DNA of 64,000 bases, from positions 51,949,574 to 52,013,573 of the forward strand of contig CM068842.1 of the NCBI GenBank assembly GCA_028554795.2, in the 5' to 3' direction. Numbering within the stretch: the stretch's first letter is position 1; each line of letters starts with the position of its first letter. The translations under genes and the position numbers were made by a program. Below the pieces are notes generated by a model. The model was given only the letters and a program-made list of their open reading frames with translations, was not told where the DNA came from and did not search any database. The stretch is from Sinohyriopsis cumingii (taxonomy: Eukaryota > Mollusca > Bivalvia > Unionida > Unionidae). This document shows positions 38,149 to 47,717 of this stretch, piece after piece.

Positions 38149-38661
38149 TTAGTCTCTCTGTTTTTTGAATTTCTTCACCGTTTCTTCCTCATTTTCTTCC
38201 CTTCTTCTTTTCTTCTCCTGTTTCTTTGCCTCTTTTAAATAGAATTGTCTTCTTTCTTCCTCTTCTTCCTCTGAAGAATCCCTCTCTTCTTTCGAAGAAT
38301 CCCTCTCTTCTTCCGAAGAATCCCTCTCTTCTTCCGAAGAATCCCTCTCTTCTTCTGAAGAATCATTCTTTTCTTCTGACTCCTCTTGTTTCCTTTTTGG
38401 GCAATCTGGAGACCAATGTCCTTTTTCTTTACAATAATAACAGGTATCTTGACTTTTGTCTTTTTTAGCCCCTGTTTTTTTTCTTTTTTGACGGTCTGGA
38501 CACTCTGAAGACCAATGCCCTTTCTTCTGACAGATATAGCAAGTATCCTGACTTTTATCTCGAAAGGAAGGAGAGTAGTAGGTAGGCTGGTCTGAAGAGA
38601 ATTTTCTAATGACCCCTCGCAAAGCTCTGACGAAACGTTCCATCTGGGTAGTCTCTTCCAT
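38149..38661 (-). CDS. Two-CCHC zinc-knuckle acidic protein, element 2
   Basis: A 170-residue minus-strand frame. It has two CCHC zinc knuckles of CX2CX4HX4C type (CYICQKKGHWSSEC and CYYCKEKGHWSPDC), about 30 residues apart. An acidic array of (DSSEEER)-type heptads, rich in casein kinase 2-like sites, follows, then a basic KKQEKKRRREE tail. Zinc knuckles of this type bind single-stranded nucleic acid, as in retroviral nucleocapsids and CNBP. The start at 38661 is preferred over an upstream ATG because the TATATAAAA box at 38724-38716 lies 63 bases away. It diverges from the polymerase region and the frame looks whole. Confidence 0.75.
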   Translation of the reverse strand: MEETTQMERFVRALRGVIRKFSSDQPTYYSPSFRDKSQDTCYICQKKGHWSSECPDRQKRKKTGAKKDKSQDTCYYCKEKGHWSPDCPKRKQEESEEKNDSSEEERDSSEEERDSSEEERDSSKEERDSSEEEEEERRQFYLKEAKKQEKKRRREENEEETVKKFKKQRD

Positions 38662-38715
38662 CGTTGTGCTCGGTTTGAGAGTGAAATGAATAGTGAAAGG
38701 ACAAGACACACACCA

Positions 38716-38748
38716 TTTTATATACGCTGGTTTGTCATGACTATAAAT
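38716..38748. promoter_or_regulatory. Back-to-back TATA boxes, second divergent promoter
   Basis: The minus-strand TATATAAAA (38724-38716) serves the zinc-knuckle gene and the plus-strand TATAAAT (38742-38748) serves the polymerase region. Only about 18 bases separate the boxes. Both are 54-63 bases from the proposed starts. A TGACGTT word lies at about 38778. Confidence 0.65.
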
Positions 38749-38795
38749 TAGTCTATGGTGTTTAAACTTGAGTCATTTGACGTTTTGCACTCAAG

Positions 38796-41700
38796 ATGAA
38801 ACGATCCTATTCATTCGAGAAGAAAGAAGAAGAAGAAAGTAAGAGGCAGAAACGTAATCTATCGCCTCGTACCAGGGCTGAAATCTTGGCACAAATTCAT
38901 GCCAGTGATTTTGAAGAGGACATGAGTGAACCAGAATCCGAACCCTCTAAACCAAGTTCACCACCCTTAGTCAACCCTGAAAAGTACTATTCCATTCGAG
39001 AGACGGAAAAGCGCTCCTCTAGAAAATTTAGAACCACGGCTTACACCTACACGGTAAAGTTTAAAGATTTCAAGGCCGACGTACCCTTGGAGAAAGCAGA
39101 AGGGTTTATCACCGAGATGTGGGATTCTTTGCTCACCTCACTCAAGCGACAATGTCAACCCAAAGAAGACGATCGCTTGACACTATCCATAGATCACGAT
39201 GGTTTGAAATCCCCTGTTTGGATCGAGTTTAGCAGACCCGCAGAACTAACCCCTTCCAAAGTTATGGACAAGATTCAACACGTACAACAATCTAATGACC
39301 AGTTTGACATCACCGATGGTAAAGCCACACTGAAAATGGCTCACGTCTCTCTTCCTCAAGGGACAGGACGCAAAAACATGTTATTGGTGGACGACCCTCG
39401 CAACACCAAAACAAGTCTCGTCCGAATTAACAACCCTCAAGACCAGATGTGCTTAGCCCGTGCCATCGTGGTGGGACGAACCTATGCCAACAAGAACGAC
39501 ACGGTAGAATGGAAATGAACCTGGGAGAACATTCGAAAATCGAACCGAACCAAACAACGAAACGAAGCAGAACTCCTGTTGCAACAAGCTGGCCTGTCCA
39601 AAGACACACCCTGTGGCATTCCTGCGATGCAAAAATTGCAAGATGCCCTAGCTCCACGCTACACCTTGAAAGTGCACCCTCAAGAAATGAGTGGACCTCT
39701 GTTGTTTCGAGGCCAAGACTTTAAGGACGGAAAATACATTCATGTTTATCATCACGATGACCATTTCGATACCATTACCACTATCACCGGATTCCTGGGA
39801 TACAGATATTACTGTGAGAAATGTGACTATAGTTATAATAATCGAGAGCAACACAAGCATTGTGGATGGAAATGCCCAGGATGTTTGGCCTCTCCACCCT
39901 GTCTGAGCGAAGAACCAGTGCCTTGTTCGACTTGTCTGCGCACGTTTGTCAGCCCTACCTGTTACCAACAACATTTGAAAACACAAGGTTCACAGAAGAA
40001 ATGTGCTTGTCAACTCCTGAGATTGTGCCCTACGTGTAGACAAGGCATACGTACCAACAGTACCAAGGCACACGTATGTCGAGGAAAGAAAAAATGTCAC
40101 ATTTGTCACCACATCGTGGACTTGGAACACCAATGCTACGTGCAAAAATACCAACCCCCACCAGAGAAAGAGGACGGTCACAACAAAAAAAGCAATTTCA
40201 TTTTTTTTTATTTCGAATGCATGCAAGAGACAGGCATTCACATTCCTAATTTCTGCGTGGCTAATCGAGCGTGCGAGAAGTGCATTCAAAAACCTATCTT
40301 CAGTCATTGCCCTCACTGCAGCAAGATTCCTGGAGGGCGTGAAAAAATCTTTCGAGGACCGAACACGTTAGCCGATTTTGCCCAATGGGTCTTAGATCCC
40401 ATCGACAAGACGTGGAGCCAAGAGGACATCGAACGTTACGGAGATTGTCATCGTCATGCCACAGTGATGGCTCACAATTTCTCCGGATACGATGGACAGT
40501 TTCTTCTCAGATACTATACGGAACAAGGCACAGAGCGTCCTAAAGTGACTTTGAACGGAGCCAAAATCATTTTCATGCAAGTGGGACAAGTGCAGTTTAA
40601 AGATTCGATGAGTTACTTGGCCATGCCTTTGAGTCGAATGCCTAAAACGTTTGGAATGACAGAAATGGCTAAAGGGTACTTTCCACACTTTTTCAATACG
40701 GAAGCCAATCAACATGTCGTTCTACCCCATTTAAGTGAGGCTCACTATTACGACCCCGACAACATGCGTACCGAACAACGAGAAGCTTTCTACGCTTGGT
40801 ACCAAGCTCACGCCTCGGACCCTTTCGACTTTCAGGAAGAAATGCTAAAGTATTGTCGTTCCGACGTGGACATTTTACGGGGTTGCTGTGGAAAATTTCG
40901 AGAACTGTTCATGGAACACGGAGGGGTCGATCCTTTGAAAGAAGCTTGCACCATTGCCAAAGCGTGTTCCTTAGTGTATCGACAACGATTCATGCCTGAA
41001 AACACTGTGGCTGTCATCAGTCCTCAAACGACCCACTTTGTCAAACGTCAATACTCGGTCAAAGCCCTACGCTGGTTACATTACTTGTGCGACAAGGAAG
41101 ACAAGTGGATTCAGCATGCCCGCAACGGAGGGGGCGAAAAGACCATCGGAACGTATTCGGTCGATGGCTGAGACTTAGAAAACCCCAAGATCGTGTACGA
41201 GTTTCACGGTTGCTTATATTACGGATGTCCCGTCTGTTACCCTGACCGTGGCACTAAAAATCAGTTTTTGCAACGAACCATGGAAGACTTGTACCAGGAC
41301 ACTTGTCAGCGGCGCCTAAAGTTAGAACAGGAAGGATACCAAGTGGTGGAAATGTGGGAGCACGAGTACGATCACCGTATGAAAACCGATCCCGAGTTTA
41401 AACGCCTCGTGGAAAGTTACCAGTTCATGGACCCGCTGAACCCGAGGGATAGTTTGTACGGAGGAAGGACCAATGCCACCTGTTTTCTGTACCAAGCCGA
41501 CGAAGAGAAAGGAGAAGAAATCAAATACTTGGACGTGTGTTCGCTGTATCCCTACGTGTGCAAATATTGTCGCTTTCCTGTAGGGCACCCGCAATTGTTA
41601 ACGGAACACATCGACCTGAAAAACATTCGACAATACGAAGGTTTGATCAAGTGTAAAGTTTTGCCTCCCACGAACCTATACCATCCCGTCTTACCTCACC

Positions 41701-42860
41701 ATTGTCAAGGCAAACTGATGTTTCCATTGTGCCGTACTTGTGCCGAAACCTGCAACCAAGACCAACCTTGTCAGCACACCCAGGAAGAACGTGCCTTGAC
41801 GGGAACCTGGGTCAGCGTAGAATTGTTCAAAGTTCTGGACATGGGATACCAACTGTTAGAAGTGTACGAAATTTGCCACTTTCCCAAGACACAACAATAC
41901 CACAAGGGTGACCCTACTCAGAAAGACATTTTCGCCGACTACGTGGATGCCTTTTTGAAACTGAAACAAGAAGTCAGCGGCTATCCTTCCTGGTGTCACA
42001 CTCCCGATGACCAAAGACAATTCAAAGAGAAATACTACGAACAAGAAGGCATCTCTTTAGACCACATCGAAAATAACGAAGGCAGGCGGTCGTTTGCCAA
42101 AGTGATGTTAAATTGCTTGTGGGGTAAAATGGCACAACGACCATGTTTACCCAAGACGGAATATTTGACAGAACCTTCCCGCTACTTCCAGATGATTCAC
42201 GACAAAACCAAATACATGAAACACGTGGACGTCGTTCGAGAGGATTTGATCTTGGTCAATTACGAAGAAGATCTGGACTTTGTACAAGACGACCCTTTTG
42301 GAAATGTCATCATTGCGGCTTACGTGACAGCTCATGCTCGCTTAAAATTGTACGAAGCTTTAGAACTGTTAGAAGAACGCGTCCTGTACTTTGACACGGA
42401 CAGTTGCATTTACATCCATCACCCGAGTCAACAGCACCCTGACATCGAAGGAGACAGTTTAGGAGCCTGGACAGACGAGCATCCCGACGACAAGATTCTA
42501 AGTTTCGTCAGTGGCGGTCCCAAAAATTACGGCTACGAATACCGGGACAAACAAGGAGAAGTGCACACGACGTGCGAAGTGAAAGGACTGACTCTGAATC
42601 ATCGTACCAGTCGAGTGGTCAACTTTGGGGTATTAAAAGAAGCCTTGCAATCGGGAGAGGATGGAAACTTTAAAGTGACCCCCTATCAACCGAACAAGAT
42701 TGTACGTTTACCCACTCACCACATCGTCAGTCGACCCTTGGATAAAGTCTATCAAATTGTATACCAGAAGCGAGTGCGACTTCCCAATCACTTTACGTTG
42801 CCGTACGGTCACGTCGGTATTGGTCTGTATATAAAAAGGAACCCTAGGCAAGATCGATAG
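38796..42860 (+). pseudogene. DNA polymerase B region, element 2
   Basis: A long region encoding a Polinton-type family B DNA polymerase (DNA_pol_B_2 type, protein-primed replication). From left to right there is the N-terminal extension typical of these enzymes, several Cys pairs of zinc-binding type, and exonuclease-type motifs HNFSGYD and YCRSDVD. The polymerase motifs follow: A (LDVCSLYP), B (KVMLNCLWGKM) and C (YFDTDS). A TATA box at 38742 precedes it, and its last bases contain the TATA box of the next gene. It is slightly broken (about two breaks) and so young. It is a fossil copy, not an intact gene. Confidence 0.9.
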
Positions 42861-43296
42861 TTCATTGTTCATTGAAGTAACTTACCATGTCGTTGACGAA
42901 GAAGAAACCAGATTGGTTAGGAGTCAAATGTTGGACATCACCGAGACCAGGGTTTTGAGGCTTGGACACAAGAGTTAGCCCAGTATGCACGAGAGTTATT
43001 CAAGGAAAAAAGGTACTTTTCAACCCGTGTTAGTGACGGTGCCAGAAGAACCCGTCACTCAGGACAGGACTGTCGTGGACAGGCCTGAAAGACCCTTTCG
43101 GGAGGACACTTGTGTGACCTTACCCCCTACTTTAGAACTGGTTAGAACTTTACCCAAAACATGTGGTTGTTGTACAGACACTTGTTTTTATTCCACGTTC
43201 ATGGTTATCATGTGCTTTTTATTCTTGTACTTAAGCCTTTGGCTTTTATGTATTTTTGTCTTTCGTATTCATGTTTGAAAAAGAACATTCAATAAA
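42828..43296 (+). pseudogene. Small single-pass membrane protein region, element 2
   Basis: TATATAAAA at 42828-42836 and an ATG at 42887 open this unit. AATAAA at 43291-43296 ends it, so it has its own promoter and conventional polyadenylation signal. The translation includes a Pro/Thr-rich segment, a CGCCTDTC cysteine cluster and a strong hydrophobic helix (MVIMCFLFLYLSLWLLCIFV) near the C-terminus. No family is recognised. The frame is not whole. Confidence 0.5.
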
Positions 43297-43366
43297 CGTG
43301 TTCTGAAAAAGCATATAAACTCTTGTCTTGTTTGTTTTTCGTGTCACAAGTGACATTTCTCACACC

Positions 43367-44122
43367 ATGGCTACCTCTGCTGTCTCTGCTCCCTCTTCCT
43401 CTACTGTCAAAGTCATCGACGAACACTTAGATCGTGCCAGTTGGGAGGCTTTGTATATTCGCCATCCCTTTAACATGCTCATTGCTGGACCTAGCGGTTC
43501 AGGCAAAACCGAATTCGTCAAACGTTTGATCGAACATAAACATCATTTGATCGATCGGCCTCTTCAACGGATCGTGTGGTGTTACAAAGAGTGGCAATCG
43601 GCGTACAACCTCTTGCGAGAAAGTCAAGGCGATTCCATCGTGTTTGTGGAAGGCATTCCTAAAGAAGACGACGGCATCGTCTCTGACCCCCGTCAAACCC
43701 ATTTGGTCATTTTCAACGACATGTTAGGAGAAGACGAAGAAGAAATTAATCTGTGGTTCACGCGCAAAGGGCATCACCGTAATGCCCGTGTCGTTTACAT
43801 CACCCAAAATTTGTTTCAACAAAGTAAAGCCCATCGCACCATCAGTCTCAATGCGCATTACGTGGTCTTGTTTAAAAGCCCTCGAGATAAATCGCAAGTG
43901 CAAGTCTTAGCCAAACAGTTAGGAACGCCTTGGCTGACTCAGGCGTACGACGATGCCACTCAAATGCCACACGCCTATTTACTCGTCGATTTGAAACCTA
44001 CGACTCCCGAGGATTTGCGATTTCGTACCCACTTGTTTCACCACTGGTGCCAAGACGGAGGGCCTGTCCTGTACACGTCTCCGTCCTCGACTTCATTTCA
44101 CTCCCCATCAAAAAATCTATAA
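43367..44122 (+). CDS. FtsK/HerA-type DNA packaging ATPase, element 2
   Basis: A 251-residue P-loop ATPase of the A32/FtsK-HerA packaging class used by Polintons, adintoviruses and large DNA viruses to load the capsid. Walker A is AGPSGSGKTEF near residue 35. Walker B is LVIFNDML near residue 120. A sensor-type VVYITQNLFQQ follows. The start at 43367 (ACCATGG context) is chosen over an upstream ATG because TATAAA lies at 43314-43319, 53 bases away. The frame looks whole. This is evidence that the lineage packages DNA, although no capsid gene lies nearby. Confidence 0.88.
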   Translation: MATSAVSAPSSSTVKVIDEHLDRASWEALYIRHPFNMLIAGPSGSGKTEFVKRLIEHKHHLIDRPLQRIVWCYKEWQSAYNLLRESQGDSIVFVEGIPKEDDGIVSDPRQTHLVIFNDMLGEDEEEINLWFTRKGHHRNARVVYITQNLFQQSKAHRTISLNAHYVVLFKSPRDKSQVQVLAKQLGTPWLTQAYDDATQMPHAYLLVDLKPTTPEDLRFRTHLFHHWCQDGGPVLYTSPSSTSFHSPSKNL

Positions 44123-44163
44123 AAACCTCAGACCCTTTTTCGTCTGTCTCACACAGTGTGAAC

Positions 44164-45108
44164 ATGACGTCCCTTCAGTCGCATCTTCCCGTCAAATTGA
44201 TTCGTGCCTTGTATGGCATCAGTCGAGAAAAAGATCCACAAACACGAGCTCGTGTCTTAGAAGCTAGTCTCAAAGAAGTCTTACGATGGTTCACGGTGAC
44301 GGCACGTCAAATACTCCAAGGAATCATTCAGATTCCTCATCAAACCAAACGCTTTTTCGATCGAAACAAAGTCGCTTTGGTCCAACTTTCCGATCCCCGC
44401 ATCGACACTCAAACCAAAAAACAAATCATTTTGAAACCTGGAGGGAGCGGTACTCTAGGAGGGGTCATCATTCGCTCACTCTTAAGATGGGATCCTAATG
44501 CCCCCAAAGTTATACCCAAGACAAAAGTCCAACGAATCCCCAAGAAGAAAAAGACCAGGTCCCCAAGGAGAACTTCTCCAGTTGCAGGACCCTCCTCTGA
44601 CGAGACACCACCACCCCGGAAAAAGAAAAGAAGCCCCCAGAAAAAGAAACAGAGAAAAAGTCCCCAGAAAAAGAAAAGTCCACAGAAAACTAGTCGCAAG
44701 AGAGGCACTTCGGCCAGGACGCAACCTTACACTCGCAAACCACGATCTGCCACGGCAGTGACTGCGTCTCCGGCATCCTCACGTTTATCCACTTCTCCGT
44801 TGATGACACCAGGAACTGAAGAGTACTTGGAGACGTTGATCACACCAAGAACGTCTCCGTTAATGACCCCCAAAAGAACTTCCCCAGTGGCAGGACCCTC
44901 CAATTTAGTGGCAGTGGCTCCTGCTCACAAATTACCTTCTCCCAAAATCAAAGTCCATGAAAGATCGGGCATGTTACAAAGTTTACTGGATTTGTCCAAG
45001 CAAGAACTGGCTCGATTTAGTCCGTTGCGTACCCCTGCACGACGTGTCATGCCTGTCCTCAAACTGATACGACGTAAAGACAAGCAGTGGCGACGCGTTC
45101 CAGTATAA
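44164..45108 (+). CDS. Basic Ser/Pro/Lys-rich protein, element 2
   Basis: A 314-residue frame. The N-terminal 130 residues look helical and globular. The middle is a run of SPQKKK/SPRR-type repeats (KKRSPQKKKQRKSPQKKK), strongly basic and protamine-like. The C-terminal part alternates TSPLMTP-like motifs. A DNA-condensing core or virion protein is a reasonable inference, comparable in role to adenovirus core proteins, but no homology is claimed. The start at 44164 follows TATAAAA at 44118-44124. The longer frame that begins inside the ATPase gene is rejected. The frame looks whole. Confidence 0.7.
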   Translation: MTSLQSHLPVKLIRALYGISREKDPQTRARVLEASLKEVLRWFTVTARQILQGIIQIPHQTKRFFDRNKVALVQLSDPRIDTQTKKQIILKPGGSGTLGGVIIRSLLRWDPNAPKVIPKTKVQRIPKKKKTRSPRRTSPVAGPSSDETPPPRKKKRSPQKKKQRKSPQKKKSPQKTSRKRGTSARTQPYTRKPRSATAVTASPASSRLSTSPLMTPGTEEYLETLITPRTSPLMTPKRTSPVAGPSNLVAVAPAHKLPSPKIKVHERSGMLQSLLDLSKQELARFSPLRTPARRVMPVLKLIRRKDKQWRRVPV

Positions 45109-45167
45109 AAAAGGCCTGTGACCAAGTAGGGTATCTGTGTTTTTTTGGTGCTTCTGAAGACTCAAAG

Positions 45168-45550
45168 ATGTCACCCTCCAGAAAACCCCAAGGAAAGAAA
45201 AGGAAAGGACTGCCACCACGTTTAGCCAAACATGGGGACATGTTATCTGTCCTGTCCAAAGCTTCTCCACCCCTACGAAAAAAACTCATTCAAACAGCCT
45301 CCAAAGAGGTCATCGATACCGTGTGCGAATGTTGTTTGAACGTTTTGAAAGGCACGATCCCTTTGTCAAAACACCAGAAACAATGCTTAAGCATCGTCAC
45401 GTTCTTCGCCAAATGGTTCGAAAGAAAATTCCCATTCGTCAATAAAAGAAGATGTTGGTCCAACGTGGACTCATTTTGCCTCTCTTGTTAGGTCCCATAC
45501 TGAAAGGAGTCTTGGGAACCATGTTGGGAGGACTGGTGGGAGCAAGATAA
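45168..45550 (+). pseudogene. Small helical Polinton protein region, element 2
   Basis: The region encodes a Lys-rich start, then an LSKASPPLRKKLIQTASKEV-type helical block with VCECCLNVLKG. It ends in a glycine/leucine-rich stretch (LGPILKGVLGTMLGGLVG). I recall this combination as a small conserved protein next to the integrase in many animal Polintons. Its function is unknown and virion association is only suggested. TATAAAA lies at 45104-45110, 64 bases before the ATG. It is not quite intact. Confidence 0.6.
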
Positions 45551-45599
45551 AAAGGCCCTCGGAAGTCCCAAGATCTCAGAATCGACCCCTGACAACCCC

Positions 45600-46232
45600 A
45601 TGGAAGGACGAAAACTAGCTTTAGTGCCTTACAAACGATGGATGGAATACCATCGGTGGCAAGAACAACGCACCCCGCATTTACCTCCCAATCCCAATTT
45701 GAGCGAGATGTCCCAGTTACAACACGAATTGCAGTCCTTGATGGATCGCCAAGATTTGTCCGAAACAGAAAAATCGCAAAAGTACGGTCAACTCTTGCAA
45801 CGACTGCAACTCTTTCACCAGAAAGCTTTAGACGAAACAGCTCTACCCACTCTGAAAGATTTTAAGACCTTGATGAAAAGTCCAGCACCATCACCAGTAC
45901 CAGTACCAGTACCAGTACCACCAGTACCAGTGACCAAGACAGAAAAAGGAGAAGAAGAAGAGGAAGGGTTTCAAACTCCACCAGAAAAAGTACGCAAGTT
46001 AACAACACCACATACCTCCAGAATTGGATGGATTAAAAAGATGATGGCCACCCCTTCTTCATCACAAGAGAAAAAGAAAGTGAAGACAGAAGTGAAACAA
46101 GAACCGATATCCCCCGCTCAGACATCCTCCTCTTCGACACCTATTGCCGGCCGCACACGCAAAGCATTGCAATCCAAGAAAGTACCCCAAGAGAAAAAGA
46201 GTAGCATCCTCCAAGAGTGGGTGTCTTATTAA
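45600..46232 (+). CDS. Polinton accessory protein with Pro-Val repeats, element 2
   Basis: A 210-residue frame. The N-terminus KLALVPYKRW and the helical SETEKSQKYGQLLQRLQLFH block are of a kind I recall just upstream of integrase genes in animal Polintons. A PVPVPVPV low-complexity linker follows, then an acidic stretch and a Lys-rich tail. The function is unknown. ATAAAAA at 45547-45553 lies 53 bases before the start. The frame looks whole. It ends about 15 bases before the integrase region. Confidence 0.65.
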   Translation: MEGRKLALVPYKRWMEYHRWQEQRTPHLPPNPNLSEMSQLQHELQSLMDRQDLSETEKSQKYGQLLQRLQLFHQKALDETALPTLKDFKTLMKSPAPSPVPVPVPVPPVPVTKTEKGEEEEEGFQTPPEKVRKLTTPHTSRIGWIKKMMATPSSSQEKKKVKTEVKQEPISPAQTSSSSTPIAGRTRKALQSKKVPQEKKSSILQEWVSY

Positions 46233-46246
46233 CACAAAAAATAAAA

Positions 46247-47348
46247 ATGGAAAAAGTCTTAGCCAGCATTTACTACGATCCCTCCCATCCTGCAGGTTAC
46301 GCAGGAGTTCAAAAATTGTATCGTGCTGCCAAAACGCGACTGAAAAGTTTCCGTTTACCTCAAGTGCAACGATGGTTACAAGAACAAGCTACCTACACTT
46401 TACACAAACCCATTCGACGCCAGAAGTCGCACCCGAGTGGAAGGCATCGATCATCAATGGCAAGCCGATTTAGCCGATGTCTCTCATTTGGCCAGCTACA
46501 ATCGTGGCTACAAATATTTGTTTTGTGTCATCGACGTCTTTTCCAAATTTGCCTGGGTCGTACCCTTGACTTCCAAATCGAGCAGCGAGTTAGTGCGAGC
46601 CCTGCAACGGGTGTTGAAACAAAGCGGTCGTCACCCTCTTCGATGGCAAACGGACAGAGGTACCGAATTTCTGAACCAAGCTTTCCAAAAAGAATTAAAG
46701 AAACGTGACATTCATTTTTTTACCACCGAGAATCCCGAAACCAAAGCCAGCATCGTGGAACGTTTTCAACGCACTTTGAAAGAACGTATGTGGAAATATT
46801 TTACGCATCACCACACTCTGAAGTACATCGACATCTTACCGCACCTGGTGCAAGCGTATAACCAATCTTACCATCGAAGCATCGGACGTGCCCCACAAGA
46901 CGTGACTCCCGACAACGAAGTGTTGGTGTTTGAGCGCCTGTTTGGTACGTCCCCGACGAGGGCTGTCCCCAAGAAAAGTGGAGACTTGGCCGTAGGAGAT
47001 TGGGTGCGCATTGGCAAAACCAAACGCACTTTCGACAAAGGTTACTTACCTAACTGGACGACCGAATTGTTTCGCGTCACTGGACGAGTGCATGGCCGTC
47101 ATCCTGCCGTCTATAAATTGGAAGACATGAACGGAGAAGTGCTCAAAGGAACGTTTTATTTGCCCGAGTTACAACGTGTCACCAAAAAAGAAGACGACGT
47201 GTACGACATCGAAAGCATTCTCGAACGCAGAACCCGTAAAGTGGGCAAACGACGTGTCAAAGAAGTCAAAGTACGTTGGAAAGGATATCCACCCAGTTTT
47301 GATTCTTGGATCGACGCTTCGCAAGTCATCGACTATAAAAAGAAGTGA
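46247..47348 (+). pseudogene. rve integrase with C-terminal chromodomain, element 2
   Basis: A retroviral/Polinton-type integrase region. The catalytic-core landmarks are QADLADVS, QTDRGTEF and KASIVERFQRTLKER, supplying the D, D and E positions. An SH3-like DNA-binding segment follows (GDWVRIGKTKRTFDKGY). A classical chromodomain closes the protein (YDIESILERR ... VRWKGYPPSFDSW), which in chromoviruses and related elements targets insertion to modified histones. No TATA box precedes it, unlike its neighbours. It is slightly broken and very young in appearance. Confidence 0.88.
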
Positions 47349-47353
47349 CCATC

Positions 47354-47542
47354 ATGCCCTTTCACACAGCAGACGCAGCTACGTCGACCACTCCTTCTTC
47401 ACCCAGTTCTGTGCAAGATTTACAAAAACAACCCTTGTGGGTGTGGTGTGGAGAACGTGTGTCTAAAATGCAAATCGTCTTTTTCTGCCAAATCTTCGTG
47501 GTGTATTGTGTCATCGGGGCAGCCATCGCCAATTTGAGTTAG
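47354..47542 (+). CDS. 62-residue membrane protein after integrase, element 2
   Basis: A short frame with a Ser/Thr-rich N-terminus, then LWVWCGERVSKMQIVFFCQI and a hydrophobic helix ending CVIGAAIANLS. Small one-helix proteins of this pattern follow the integrase in some animal Polintons. The function is unknown. A TATAAAA word at 47334-47340 is too close to be its own promoter, so it may be expressed with the integrase. Its last bases overlap the left arm of the junction inverted repeat. Confidence 0.55.
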   Translation: MPFHTADAATSTTPSSPSSVQDLQKQPLWVWCGERVSKMQIVFFCQIFVVYCVIGAAIANLS

Positions 47543-47687
47543 CAGCAGAGGGGGTGATCAGACCACTTAAGGGAATGGTCACCTTGTGTTTGAATCAAAA
47601 AGAATAATGACCCTTCATAGAGGTAATACCACGTCTACGATTATTGTTTGTCCCAAACAGAATTGTAGACGAACCCCCTCTGCTGCT
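47541..47687. repeat. 147-bp junction unit with perfect 15-bp inverted ends
   Basis: AGCAGCAGAGGGGGT at 47541-47555 is exactly complementary to ACCCCCTCTGCTGCT at 47673-47687. An imperfect inner hairpin (about 47633-47670) is also present. The unit sits exactly between the two elements. Polinton ends conventionally begin with AG, so this may be a terminus of element 3 or a small hairpin insert. No target duplication was seen. Confidence 0.6.
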
Positions 47688-47717
47688 ATAATAATTAAAT
47701 CATTATATTATAATAAA

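Larger units (their letters stand above)
36497..47540 (+). mobile_element. Younger Polinton-type element (element 2), GC-richer
   Basis: A Polinton/Maverick-type element with polymerase B, packaging ATPase and chromodomain integrase, plus accessory genes, nearly all on the plus strand. Frames are mostly open, with only a handful of breaks, so it is young, but it does not look fully intact. No capsid or protease gene was found, so part of it is missing or displaced. Its GC content and codon use differ clearly from both neighbours. Almost every gene has a TATA box 46-64 bases before its start. Ends are approximate and no terminal repeat pair was identified. Confidence 0.85.

Noticed and set aside
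38235-38711. 158-residue minus-strand frame overlapping the zinc-knuckle gene
   Set aside because: It is an out-of-frame shadow; the zinc-knuckle frame has clear domains.
43930-44163. Longer start for the basic protein inside the ATPase gene
   Set aside because: A TATA box at 44118 and the ATG at 44164 fit the spacing of all other genes; the upstream part is a shadow frame of the ATPase.
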